NCBI GenBank assembly: GCA_041686955.1
Contig: JAWLCV010000146.1
Coordinates: forward strand, 1 to 5,787
Direction: 5' to 3'
Source: UBA7803 sp041686955
GTDB lineage: Bacteria; Pseudomonadota; Gammaproteobacteria; Pseudomonadales; Azotimanducaceae
Length of the DNA: 5,787 nt
The translations under genes and the position numbers were made by a program. The notes beneath the pieces were generated by a model. The model ran no database searches. It was not told the origin of the DNA and saw only the letters and a program-made list of their open reading frames with translations. This document shows positions 1-5,767 of the stretch, piece after piece; the stretch's first letter is position 1; every line of letters starts with the position of its first letter.

Positions 1-8
1 CGTGCCCC

Positions 9-24
9 GAGGCGGCGCAGCCTC
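9..24 (-). terminator. Weak hairpin after the HPF-CSD stop codon
   Basis: GAGGC (9-13) and GCCTC (20-24) form a perfect 5-bp stem with a 6-nt loop, starting 7 nt past the stop codon of the hibernation-factor gene on the minus strand. No T-tract follows, so this is not a canonical intrinsic terminator. In DNA this GC-rich a short dyad can arise by chance. Confidence 0.2.
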
Positions 25-30
25 TGGCCG

Positions 31-645
31 TCACTGCTCCCAACCGTAAGGCGGGGGCACGTGGGAGTCGTCGGTGATTCGCGCCCCGGCCTTGTCCAGC
101 ACCTGCACGCTCGTAGCCTGGGGCCCCTGCTCGCCGTCTTCCTCCTCGAACCGGACCAGGGTACCCACCCGCAGGCGATCGAAGTCGTGATGCAGTACGG
201 CGTTGCGGTGGAAGTAGATGTCCCGGCCCTCCGGCGTCTTGATGAACCCATAGCCTTCCTCGGGGAAGATCCTCGCCACCACCGCTCCGGTGGCCTGCTC
301 CGGGTGAACCTTCACCTGGCCCTGCTGCTTCTCCACCAGCTTGCGGAGCTGGACCTTGGCGGAGTGGAAGGTGCCCTTGATCACCACCGGCAGCGAGTCG
401 TGCATGGGGCTGTCGGTGGGCTCCCGCACCGCCACGATGGTATGGCGCGGCGGAACGTGCAACTCGATGCGCACCCGGTAAGGATTGCCGCGGCGCTGCG
501 GGCGGGCCTTCTTCTCGATGGCCACCCGGCAACTGCTGATGTGGTCGCACACCCGGTCGAGCTTGGCGGCTTCCTGCTCGACCAGCGCTTTCACCGCGTC
601 GCTGGCCTTCGTGCTGGTGAAGGTGATCTCGATGGGCACTTGCAT
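31..645 (-). CDS. HPF/RaiA-type ribosome-associated protein with C-terminal cold-shock domain
   Basis: This 204-residue cytoplasmic protein joins two nucleic-acid-related domains. Residues 1-110 resemble the S30AE (HPF/RaiA, ribosome hibernation) fold: it opens with the beta-strand MQVPIEITF, has a helix around 15-31, and has a basic segment KKARPQRRG at 45-53. Residues 119-183 form a cold-shock OB-fold with an RNP1-like motif GYGFI (131-135) and an RNP2-like motif IYFHRNAV (143-150). S30AE proteins bind the 30S decoding centre and silence idle ribosomes; cold-shock domains bind single-stranded RNA. The fusion therefore suggests a ribosome-protecting factor with an extra RNA-binding arm, which is inference. 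The ATG at 645 is preferred because the S30AE fold begins there and AGGA lies upstream; an in-frame ATG 27 codons earlier would add an Arg-rich tail without family character and would cross the promoter-like element at 681-695. The tail after residue 184 is short and probably disordered. S30AE-CSD proteins are known in proteobacteria but the role of the CSD is poorly defined. Confidence 0.88.
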   Translation of the reverse strand: MQVPIEITFTSTKASDAVKALVEQEAAKLDRVCDHISSCRVAIEKKARPQRRGNPYRVRIELHVPPRHTIVAVREPTDSPMHDSLPVVIKGTFHSAKVQLRKLVEKQQGQVKVHPEQATGAVVARIFPEEGYGFIKTPEGRDIYFHRNAVLHHDFDRLRVGTLVRFEEEDGEQGPQATSVQVLDKAGARITDDSHVPPPYGWEQ

Positions 646-663
646 TGGGGGGATCCTGCAGAC

Positions 664-694
664 GGCACGGCCCTTGCGGTGCAAGGCACGTGCC
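664..694. promoter_or_regulatory. 31-bp interrupted palindrome in the divergent promoter region
   Basis: GGCACG (664-669) and CCTTGC (672-677) pair with GCAAGG (681-686) and CGTGCC (689-694). The 3-bp centre is at 678-680 and there is a 2-bp mismatch in each arm, so 24 of 31 positions are symmetric. The left half also reads as a plus-strand sigma-54-like element (GGCACG, N4, TTGC at 664-677), and the right half contains the minus-strand one. The palindrome could therefore be two head-to-head promoter elements, or a binding site for a dimeric regulator centred about 43 bp upstream of the -24 GG of the oxidoreductase promoter. No known regulator site is recognised. Confidence 0.5.
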
Positions 695-695
695 C
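680..695 (-). promoter_or_regulatory. Candidate sigma-54 promoter for the HPF-CSD gene
   Basis: Read on the minus strand, this is GGGCACG, four bases (TGCC), then TTGCA. It matches the -24/-12 consensus TGGCACG-N4-TTGCA except for the first T. The GG (694-693) and GC (682-681) are exactly 10 bp apart, the invariant RpoN spacing. Transcription would begin near 669, giving a leader of about 24 nt before the ATG at 645, with AGGA as ribosome-binding site. Position, orientation and spacing all suit a real promoter, but no activator gene is present in the window. Confidence 0.58.
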
Positions 696-720
696 GCGGC
701 CCCCCCGCCCGGAATCGGCG

Positions 721-736
721 TGGCACGGGCGTTGCT
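721..736 (+). promoter_or_regulatory. Consensus sigma-54 (RpoN) promoter for the LLM oxidoreductase
   Basis: TGGCACG (721-727), four bases (GGCG), then TTGCT (732-736) is a full match to the -24/-12 consensus TGGCACG-N4-TTGCW. The GG at 722-723 and GC at 734-735 are exactly 10 bp apart. The predicted start site is near 747, giving a leader of about 22 nt that contains GGAGA (759-763) five bases before the ATG at 769. Sigma-54 promoters need a bacterial enhancer-binding protein; the palindrome at 664-694 is the only obvious upstream dyad, though it is closer than usual for such sites. Confidence 0.68.
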
Positions 737-768
737 CACCGGGATGACAAAGCTCATCGGAGAACGTC

Positions 769-1722
769 ATGCAGGCCCTGGGATTCGCGCTTTCATCCGA
801 ACTGCACCCGCCCCACGAGCTCGTTCGCCTGGCGCAACAGGCGGAGCGCGGCGGCTTCGACTTCGCCATGATCTCGGATCATTACCACCCCTGGGTCTCG
901 GCTCAGGGCCAGTCGCCGTTCGTCTGGAGCGTGCTCGGCGCCATCGCCGCGTCCACCGAGCGATTGCGCCTCGGCACGGCCGTGACCTGCCCGCTGATAC
1001 GGATCCACCCGGCCGTGATCGCTCAGGCCGCCGCCACCACGGCGGCGCTCTTCGACGGCCGCTTCATGCTCGGACTGGGGGCGGGTGAGAACCTCAACGA
1101 GCACATTCTCGGCGACCGCTGGCCGCCCCCAGCCCAGCGCCAGGAGATGCTGGTGGAGGCCCTGGAGATCCTGCGCCTGCTCTGGAGTGGCGAAACCGTT
1201 TCCTACGACGGCGCTTACTATGAGGTGGACGAGGCGCGTCTGTTCAGCCTGCCGAAGGCGCCGCCGGAGATCCTGCTGGCGGCGTCGGGGCCCCAGGCGG
1301 CCGAGCTGGCCGCGGAGACCTGCGACGGCCTCATCGGCGTGGCGCCGGATGCTTCCCTGGTGAAGGCGTTCGACGAGAGCAGCGACGGAACCAACCCCAA
1401 GTACGGCCAGGTGACCCTGGCCTGGGGGGAAACCGAGGCAGCGGCGCGCCGGACCTTCGCCGAGCTCTGGCCGCAGTCCGGCTTGAAGGGGAACCTCAAG
1501 TGGGAGACCAAGACCCTTGATCTGATGGAGGACGGGGCGGCGGTGCTGACCGAGGAGCAGATCGTCGGCAAGACCCCGTGCGGCCCCGACCCGGAGGCGC
1601 ACCTGGAGGAGATCCGCACCTTCGAGGACGCGGGCTACACCCACATCGTCCTGCACCAGATCGGCCGGGACCACGAAGGGTTCTTCCGCTTCGTCGAGGA
1701 AGAGCTGCGGCCCCGCCTGTAG
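769..1722 (+). CDS. LLM-class flavin/F420-dependent oxidoreductase, TIGR03557 (G6PDH-like) family
   Basis: This 317-residue protein has the bacterial-luciferase TIM-barrel fold. Its sequence follows the TIGR03557 family, relatives of the F420-dependent glucose-6-phosphate dehydrogenase FGD. Visible family blocks are SDHYHPW (36-42), SPFVWSVLGAIA (49-60), LGTAVTCP (68-75), RIHPAVIAQAAAT (78-90), GAGENLNE (104-111), ARLFSLP and CGPDPEAH. By comparison with FGD, E11, H38, W42, E107 and N110 correspond to active-site or F420-contacting residues. The sugar-phosphate-binding lysine and arginine positions are not clearly conserved, so the substrate is probably not glucose-6-phosphate. It would be a soluble cytoplasmic enzyme transferring hydride between an unknown substrate and F420, or possibly FMN. 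The start is supported by GGAGA five bases upstream and by homology beginning at residue 3. It is transcribed away from the HPF-CSD gene, converges on a histidine kinase, and is preceded by a consensus sigma-54 promoter. No F420 biosynthesis gene is in view. Confidence 0.9.
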   Translation: MQALGFALSSELHPPHELVRLAQQAERGGFDFAMISDHYHPWVSAQGQSPFVWSVLGAIAASTERLRLGTAVTCPLIRIHPAVIAQAAATTAALFDGRFMLGLGAGENLNEHILGDRWPPPAQRQEMLVEALEILRLLWSGETVSYDGAYYEVDEARLFSLPKAPPEILLAASGPQAAELAAETCDGLIGVAPDASLVKAFDESSDGTNPKYGQVTLAWGETEAAARRTFAELWPQSGLKGNLKWETKTLDLMEDGAAVLTEEQIVGKTPCGPDPEAHLEEIRTFEDAGYTHIVLHQIGRDHEGFFRFVEEELRPRL

Positions 1723-1745
1723 CGGAGCCCGCCGTCACGGCTCCG
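1723..1745. terminator. Shared dyad between convergent genes
   Basis: CGGAGCC (1723-1729) and GGCTCCG (1739-1745) form a perfect 7-bp GC-rich stem around a 9-nt loop. It begins directly after the TAG of the oxidoreductase and extends into the last codons of the convergent histidine kinase. Symmetry would let it act in both directions. It lacks a U-tract on either strand, so it may only pause polymerase or protect 3' ends. Confidence 0.4.
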
Positions 1746-2928
1746 TCGGCGCGGGCGGTACGCAGGGCAGGAATACCCGGAATGTGGTTCCGGCGCCCGG
1801 GGCGGTGTCCACCTCGATGAAGCCGTGCAGGCGCTGAACCAGCCCGTAGACCGTGGACAGGCCGAGGCCGGTCCCCCGCTCCGGCGGCTTGGTGGTGAAG
1901 AACGGCTCGAAGATGCGCGCGCGGGTGGCCTCATCCATGCCCGTTCCGGTGTCGGCGACGGTCACGCGCACGTAGGGGCCCGGCTGCACGGTGGGGTGTC
2001 GCGCCGTCTCCTCCGGCCCCACCGCTGCCTGGTGGGACTCGATGCGCAGGGTGCCGCCGTCGGGCATGGCGTCGCGGGCGTTGATGACCAGATTCATCAT
2101 CAGCTGCTGGATGTCGCCGGGGTCGGCCAGGACGGTGCAGCCGGCGCGGCGGTCGGATTCCAGGGCGATGTTCGATTCCAGCAGACGCTCGAGCAGCATC
2201 TCCATGTCGGCCAGCAGGGCGTCCAGGTCCAGCGGGCTGGCTTCGGCCTCCTCGCGGCGGCTGAACGTCAGCAACTGACGGGTGAGGGAGGCCCCGCGCT
2301 CGGCGGTGCGCTTCATCCGCGCGACGTGCCGGGACAGCGGCGCCTCGGCATCCGGCATCGACATCAGGATCACCGAGCAGCTGCTGATGATGGACTGCAG
2401 CAGATTGTTGAAGTCGTGGGCGATGCCACCGGCCAGCCGACCCAGCGCCTCCATCTTCTGAAGTTGCCGCACCTCGTCTTCCCGCTGCCTGAGCTCCTCC
2501 TCGGCCTTGCGCTGCGCGGAGACGTCTTCCACCAGCGCGAAGAACCCGGCGACGCGGCCGTCCGGGGCGATGTCGGGCACGTAATGGGCGACGACCCGGC
2601 GCACGCCGGCGTCCTTGTAGGGCAGCGTGCTCTCGAAACTCACCGCCTCGCCGCCGAGCACGGCGTCCACGTAGCCCCGGACCTCCTGGTACGCGGCCGT
2701 CCCCAGCACGTCCGGGAGCGATCTTCCCCGCATCGCTTCCCGGGATGTGCCGAACCAGCGCGTGTAAGCGGCGTTGTTGTACTGGTAGCGCCGCTCGGCA
2801 TCCACGTAGGAGATGAGCACCGGCAGGGCGTCGGCTATCAGCGCCAGGCGTCGCTGGGCCGCCTGGCTGTCGTCCTCGTTCTGCACGCCGGCGGAGCCGC
2901 CGGTCTCGCCCGGGGCGTTCTGATCCAT
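1735..2928 (-). CDS. Soluble PAS-domain sensor histidine kinase
   Basis: This 397-residue two-component kinase has no signal peptide or membrane segment, so it should sense a cytoplasmic cue. Residues about 25-138 form a PAS domain (LALIADALPVLISYVDAERR start, then NNAAYTRWFG) that ends in the typical ALVEDVSAQRKAEEEL exit. A charged coiled-coil linker spans about 137-160. The H-box is GGIAHDFNNLL with phosphoacceptor H171. The ATPase domain has an N-box NLVINARDAM (279-288), G1 DTGTGM (326-331), an F-box FEPFFTTK (340-347) and G2 GTGLGLS (352-358), so it looks catalytically intact. The protein ends soon after this domain, with no receiver or Hpt domain, although close relatives are often hybrids. 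No response regulator is present here, so the partner is unknown. The ATG at 2928 has GAGG five bases upstream. The gene follows ppc by 82 bp on the same strand and could share its transcript. Confidence 0.92.
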   Translation of the reverse strand: MDQNAPGETGGSAGVQNEDDSQAAQRRLALIADALPVLISYVDAERRYQYNNAAYTRWFGTSREAMRGRSLPDVLGTAAYQEVRGYVDAVLGGEAVSFESTLPYKDAGVRRVVAHYVPDIAPDGRVAGFFALVEDVSAQRKAEEELRQREDEVRQLQKMEALGRLAGGIAHDFNNLLQSIISSCSVILMSMPDAEAPLSRHVARMKRTAERGASLTRQLLTFSRREEAEASPLDLDALLADMEMLLERLLESNIALESDRRAGCTVLADPGDIQQLMMNLVINARDAMPDGGTLRIESHQAAVGPEETARHPTVQPGPYVRVTVADTGTGMDEATRARIFEPFFTTKPPERGTGLGLSTVYGLVQRLHGFIEVDTAPGAGTTFRVFLPCVPPAPTEP

Positions 2929-2945
2929 GTACGCCTCGACACTGA

Positions 2946-2955
2946 TGAGCGCTCA
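2946..2955. promoter_or_regulatory. 10-bp perfect palindrome upstream of the histidine kinase
   Basis: TGAGCGCTCA is a perfect palindrome 18-27 bp ahead of the kinase ATG, within the 82-bp gap after ppc. It could be an operator or a small leader hairpin. No -10/-35 pair in the gap is convincing, and no terminator with a T-tract follows the ppc stop, so readthrough from ppc is possible. A palindrome of this length can also be chance. Confidence 0.25.
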
Positions 2956-3010
2956 CCGTAAGACGGGAATCCGCCCCGGCACAGTGGGGAATACGCGTAG
3001 GTCCGGGTGG

Positions 3011-5605
3011 TCAGCCCGTGTTGCGCAGGCCGCTCGCTATCCCGGCCATGGTCACCTGCAGCGCCTGTTCCACTTCGGGGCGATGCTCCGTGTCCTGGCG
3101 CCAGCGCGCCAGCAGTTCCGCCTGCAGCAGGTGCAACGGGTCCAGGTAGGTGTTGCGCACGAACAGCGATTCCGACAGCTCCGGGTCGTGGGCCAGCAGG
3201 TGCGGCTCGCCGGTGACGGCGAGCACGTCCGCGCTGAGCTGCTCCAGGCGCCGGCACAGCGCCGTCACCGTGCGCTGCTGCTCGGCCGTGGTCAGGCGTC
3301 TGGCGTAATAGCCCACCAGAGTCGCGTCTGCCTTGGCCAGCACCATTTCGAGCATGTCCACCTGCATGCTGTAGAACGGCCAACGGAGCATCTCGCGCAG
3401 CAGCGAGACCCGCGCCATGGCCTGGTGCAGGGCCGTGTCCGTACCGAGCCAGGCGGGAAGCAGCAGCCGGACCTGGGTCCAGGCGAACACCCAGGGGATG
3501 GCTCGCAGGCTCTCGATGCCTGCGGTCGGCTGGCGCCGCGCGGGCCGGCTGCCCAGGGCGAGAATCCCCAGCTCCTGCTCCGGAGTCAGGCTTCGGAACA
3601 GATCCACGAACGCAGGGTCGTCCCGCACCACAGCACGATAGGAAACCAGCGCCGCATCCGCCATGGCCGCCATGGCGTCCCGCCACGGCTCCGTGGGTGC
3701 GGGCGGCGGCTTCAGGGTCGCGCCCACGGTGGCCGTCACGTAGTGGCGCAGGGTCTGCACGGCCAGGGCGGGAAGGCCCAGCTTCCAGCGCATCATCTCC
3801 CCCTGCTCGGTGACCCGCAGCGAGCCGGCCACCGATCCGGGGGGCTGGGAGAGGATGGCGGCCTGCGCCGGGCCGCCGCCGCGACCCACGGCGCCGCCGC
3901 GGCCGTGGAACAGGGCCAGGCGGAAGCCGTGCCGCTCGGCCACCTGCACCAGCTCCTCCTGAGCGCGGTACTGCGCCCAGGCGGCAGCGAGCTGGCCGGC
4001 GTCCTTGGCGGAGTCGGAGTAGCCGATCATCACCTGCTGGTAGCCGCCGGCGTGTTCCCGGTACCAGGGGATCGACCACAACCGGTCGATGGCCCCGGCG
4101 GCGCCATCCAGTGCCGACAGGGTCTCGAACAGTGGCACCACGGGCAGGGGGCGCCGCAGCCCGCTCTCCTCGAGCAGCAGGATGACCGCCAGCACGTCGC
4201 TGGGCTCGAGGGCCATGGAGATGACGTACTCGGCGATGCCGGCAGCGTCGCCGCGGGCGATCACCCGGCAGGTGTCGAGCACCTCGCGGCCTTCGTCGCT
4301 CACGGGCCATTCGGCGGGAAACAGCGGCCGCCGGTTCTCGAGCTCCGCCAGCAGAAAGCGTTGGCGCTCCGCTTCCGGCCATTCGGCGTAACCGGCGCCG
4401 TCCTGGGTGATGCCGAGGTAGCGGGTGAGCTCGTCGAGCACCGCCGTGTGCCGCGATGCATCCTGACGGATGTCCAGGCGCACCAGATGCGCGCCGAAGG
4501 CCGAGACGCGCCGCAGGGTGTCCAGCAGCGGACCTCGGGCGATGCTGCCCATCCCGCATTCCACCAGCGAGCGGTAGCACAGGTTCAACGGCGCGGCCAG
4601 ATCGGCCGTGGTGAGGAACACCGACCCGGAGTCGGGCGGCGGCTCCGGATCCAGGCGCCCGGCCCACGCCCGCGTGGCCATCAGGCGGTCGCGCACCCGG
4701 CGGAGCACCGCCCGGTACGGTTCCCGGCTGTGGCCGGCGGCCTCCGCCAGCTCGGCGTTGCACCGGCTCATGGAGAGCGACCCGCGCAGGGCCTCCACGT
4801 CGCGCAGGAACAGATCTGCGGCCATCCACCGCGCCAGCATCAGGACCTCCCGGGTCACCTCGGCGGTGACGTTGGGATTGCCGTCACGATCGCCGCCCAT
4901 CCAGGCGGCGAAGCGCACCGGTGCGGCTTCCGGAGGCAGGGGCGCCACGCCGCGGGCCGCCAGCGCGTCGTCCAGCTCGCGCATGAACCGGGGCAGGGCG
5001 TGCCACAAGGAGTTCTCCACCACCGCGAAGCCCCAGCGCGCCTCGTCCTGGGGCGTGGGCCGGGTCTGACGGATCTCGTCCGTGTGCCAGGCCTCGGCGA
5101 TGAGCCGCTCCAGCACGCGCTCGCTCTCCGCCGCGGTCGCCCCGTCGCGGTCGCGCAGGGCCAGGGCCTCGGCGATGGCGTCATACTTCTGAATCAGGGT
5201 GCGGCGCAGCACCTCCGTGGGGTGGGCTGTCAGTACCAGCTCGATCTGCACCTCCGCCAGGGTGGCGGCGAGCCGCGGATCGTCGGGCAGATCCAGCACG
5301 ACGCTCCGGTCACGATGGGGCCGGGTCAGGTGATGCTGCTCGGCGATGTTGGCGAGGTTCAGGAACTGATTGAAGGCGCGGGCCACGTCGGCCATCTGGT
5401 CCGCGGGAATGGCGGCGAGGAAGTCGCTCAGCCGTTGCCAGTCCGACTCATCGCCGGCGCGCGCCTGCTTGGCGAGCGCGCGGATGGTCTCGATGCGCTC
5501 GAGGAAGCGCTCGCCCCGGGCATCGGCGATGACCCGGCCCAGGATGTGGCCGAGCCGCCGCACGTCGTCGCGGAGGGGGGCTTCGAGGTGGCGAAATGTT
5601 GCCAT
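3011..5605 (-). CDS. ppc: Phosphoenolpyruvate carboxylase
   Basis: This enzyme carboxylates phosphoenolpyruvate with bicarbonate to give oxaloacetate and phosphate, replenishing the TCA cycle in the cytoplasm, usually as a homotetramer. At 864 residues it is close to the 883 of E. coli Ppc and matches it along its full length. Visible catalytic blocks are LVLTAHPTE with H128 (E. coli H138), MGGDRDGNPNVTA (236-248), LDIRQ with R380 (R396), PLFETL with E494 (E506), GYSDSAKDAG (528-537), FHGRGGAVGRGGGP with H567, R569 and R575, and GSRPARR (685-691). The C-terminus is RNTG. Residues expected to bind the inhibitor aspartate (R575, K758, R817, N862) are retained, so feedback inhibition is likely. 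The start agrees with the family's N-terminus, but the ribosome-binding site is weak: the nearest GGA lies 9 nt before the ATG, inside a tandem heptamer array. A PAS-histidine kinase follows on the same strand. Confidence 0.98.
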   Translation of the reverse strand: MATFRHLEAPLRDDVRRLGHILGRVIADARGERFLERIETIRALAKQARAGDESDWQRLSDFLAAIPADQMADVARAFNQFLNLANIAEQHHLTRPHRDRSVVLDLPDDPRLAATLAEVQIELVLTAHPTEVLRRTLIQKYDAIAEALALRDRDGATAAESERVLERLIAEAWHTDEIRQTRPTPQDEARWGFAVVENSLWHALPRFMRELDDALAARGVAPLPPEAAPVRFAAWMGGDRDGNPNVTAEVTREVLMLARWMAADLFLRDVEALRGSLSMSRCNAELAEAAGHSREPYRAVLRRVRDRLMATRAWAGRLDPEPPPDSGSVFLTTADLAAPLNLCYRSLVECGMGSIARGPLLDTLRRVSAFGAHLVRLDIRQDASRHTAVLDELTRYLGITQDGAGYAEWPEAERQRFLLAELENRRPLFPAEWPVSDEGREVLDTCRVIARGDAAGIAEYVISMALEPSDVLAVILLLEESGLRRPLPVVPLFETLSALDGAAGAIDRLWSIPWYREHAGGYQQVMIGYSDSAKDAGQLAAAWAQYRAQEELVQVAERHGFRLALFHGRGGAVGRGGGPAQAAILSQPPGSVAGSLRVTEQGEMMRWKLGLPALAVQTLRHYVTATVGATLKPPPAPTEPWRDAMAAMADAALVSYRAVVRDDPAFVDLFRSLTPEQELGILALGSRPARRQPTAGIESLRAIPWVFAWTQVRLLLPAWLGTDTALHQAMARVSLLREMLRWPFYSMQVDMLEMVLAKADATLVGYYARRLTTAEQQRTVTALCRRLEQLSADVLAVTGEPHLLAHDPELSESLFVRNTYLDPLHLLQAELLARWRQDTEHRPEVEQALQVTMAGIASGLRNTG

Positions 5606-5607
5606 TT

Positions 5608-5641
5608 GTCGCTGTCCGCTATCCGCTTTCCGCTATCCGCT
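5608..5641 (-). repeat. Tandem heptamer array abutting the ppc start codon
   Basis: On the minus strand the hexamer AGCGGA repeats with a 7-bp period: four perfect units (plus-strand TCCGCT at 5615, 5622, 5629 and 5636) and one decayed unit at 5608-5613 (4 of 6 bases). The seventh base varies (A, T, A, G). The array ends two bases before the ppc ATG and forms its immediate mRNA leader. The GGA of the nearest perfect unit is the only plausible Shine-Dalgarno core, so copy number or phase of the units could affect ppc translation. Confidence 0.85.
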
Positions 5642-5662
5642 GGAGGCGCATTGCCAGGGCCG

Positions 5663-5706
5663 GTTTGGGTTCACGAATCAGCAGCGGCTGGATCATGGAA
5701 CCAAAC
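5663..5706. other. Imperfect long hairpin in the element core
   Basis: GTTTGG-G-TTC (5663-5672) pairs with GAACCAAAC (5698-5706) over 9 bp with one bulged G. Inside, ATCAGC (5677-5682) pairs with GCTGGAT (5687-5693) with one bulged G around an AGCG loop, leaving a 4x4 internal loop. The result is a two-stage stem that could form in either DNA strand or in RNA. Confidence 0.4.
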
Positions 5707-5734
5707 ATAGCCGCGATCGATACTGCCGGCTATG
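5706..5734. promoter_or_regulatory. 8-bp inverted repeat upstream of ppc
   Basis: CATAGCCG (5706-5713) and CGGCTATG (5727-5734) are perfect inverted repeats separated by 13 bp, with CGATCG at the left of the spacer. The half-site spacing (21 bp centre to centre, two helical turns) suits a dimeric regulator on one DNA face. The site lies about 100-130 bp upstream of the ppc ATG. No specific regulator is recognised, and it could instead be one more stem of the repeat element. Confidence 0.4.
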
Positions 5735-5767
5735 ACGCACCACGATGATTTCCGACGAACCCGCTCC

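Noticed and set aside
646..726. N-terminal extension of the HPF-CSD protein by 27 residues
   Set aside because: The added sequence is Arg/Ala-rich with no family match, it would run through the candidate sigma-54 promoter, and the ATG at 645 has its own AGGA upstream.
1825..2961. A 378-codon plus-strand frame antisense to the histidine kinase
   Set aside because: The opposite strand carries every kinase motif in order; this frame has none and shows shadow composition.
2929..3010. Intrinsic terminator after ppc
   Set aside because: Only 3-4 bp G/C stems can be drawn and none is followed by a T-tract.
2838..4829. A 663-codon minus-strand frame overlapping ppc and the kinase start
   Set aside because: It is out of frame with both real genes and gives Arg/Ala/Pro/Gly-rich low-complexity protein typical of shadow frames.
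5619..5708. A 29-codon minus-strand ORF ending 13 nt before the ppc ATG, possible leader peptide
   Set aside because: No clear ribosome-binding site, no run of regulatory codons, and its last codons are simply the heptamer repeats read in one frame.
2927..5710. A 927-codon open frame on the plus strand, antisense to ppc
   Set aside because: It is the mirror of ppc in GC-rich DNA. The translation is rich in Gly, His, Gln, Arg and Val with no recognisable domain, whereas the minus-strand frame is an unmistakable full-length Ppc.
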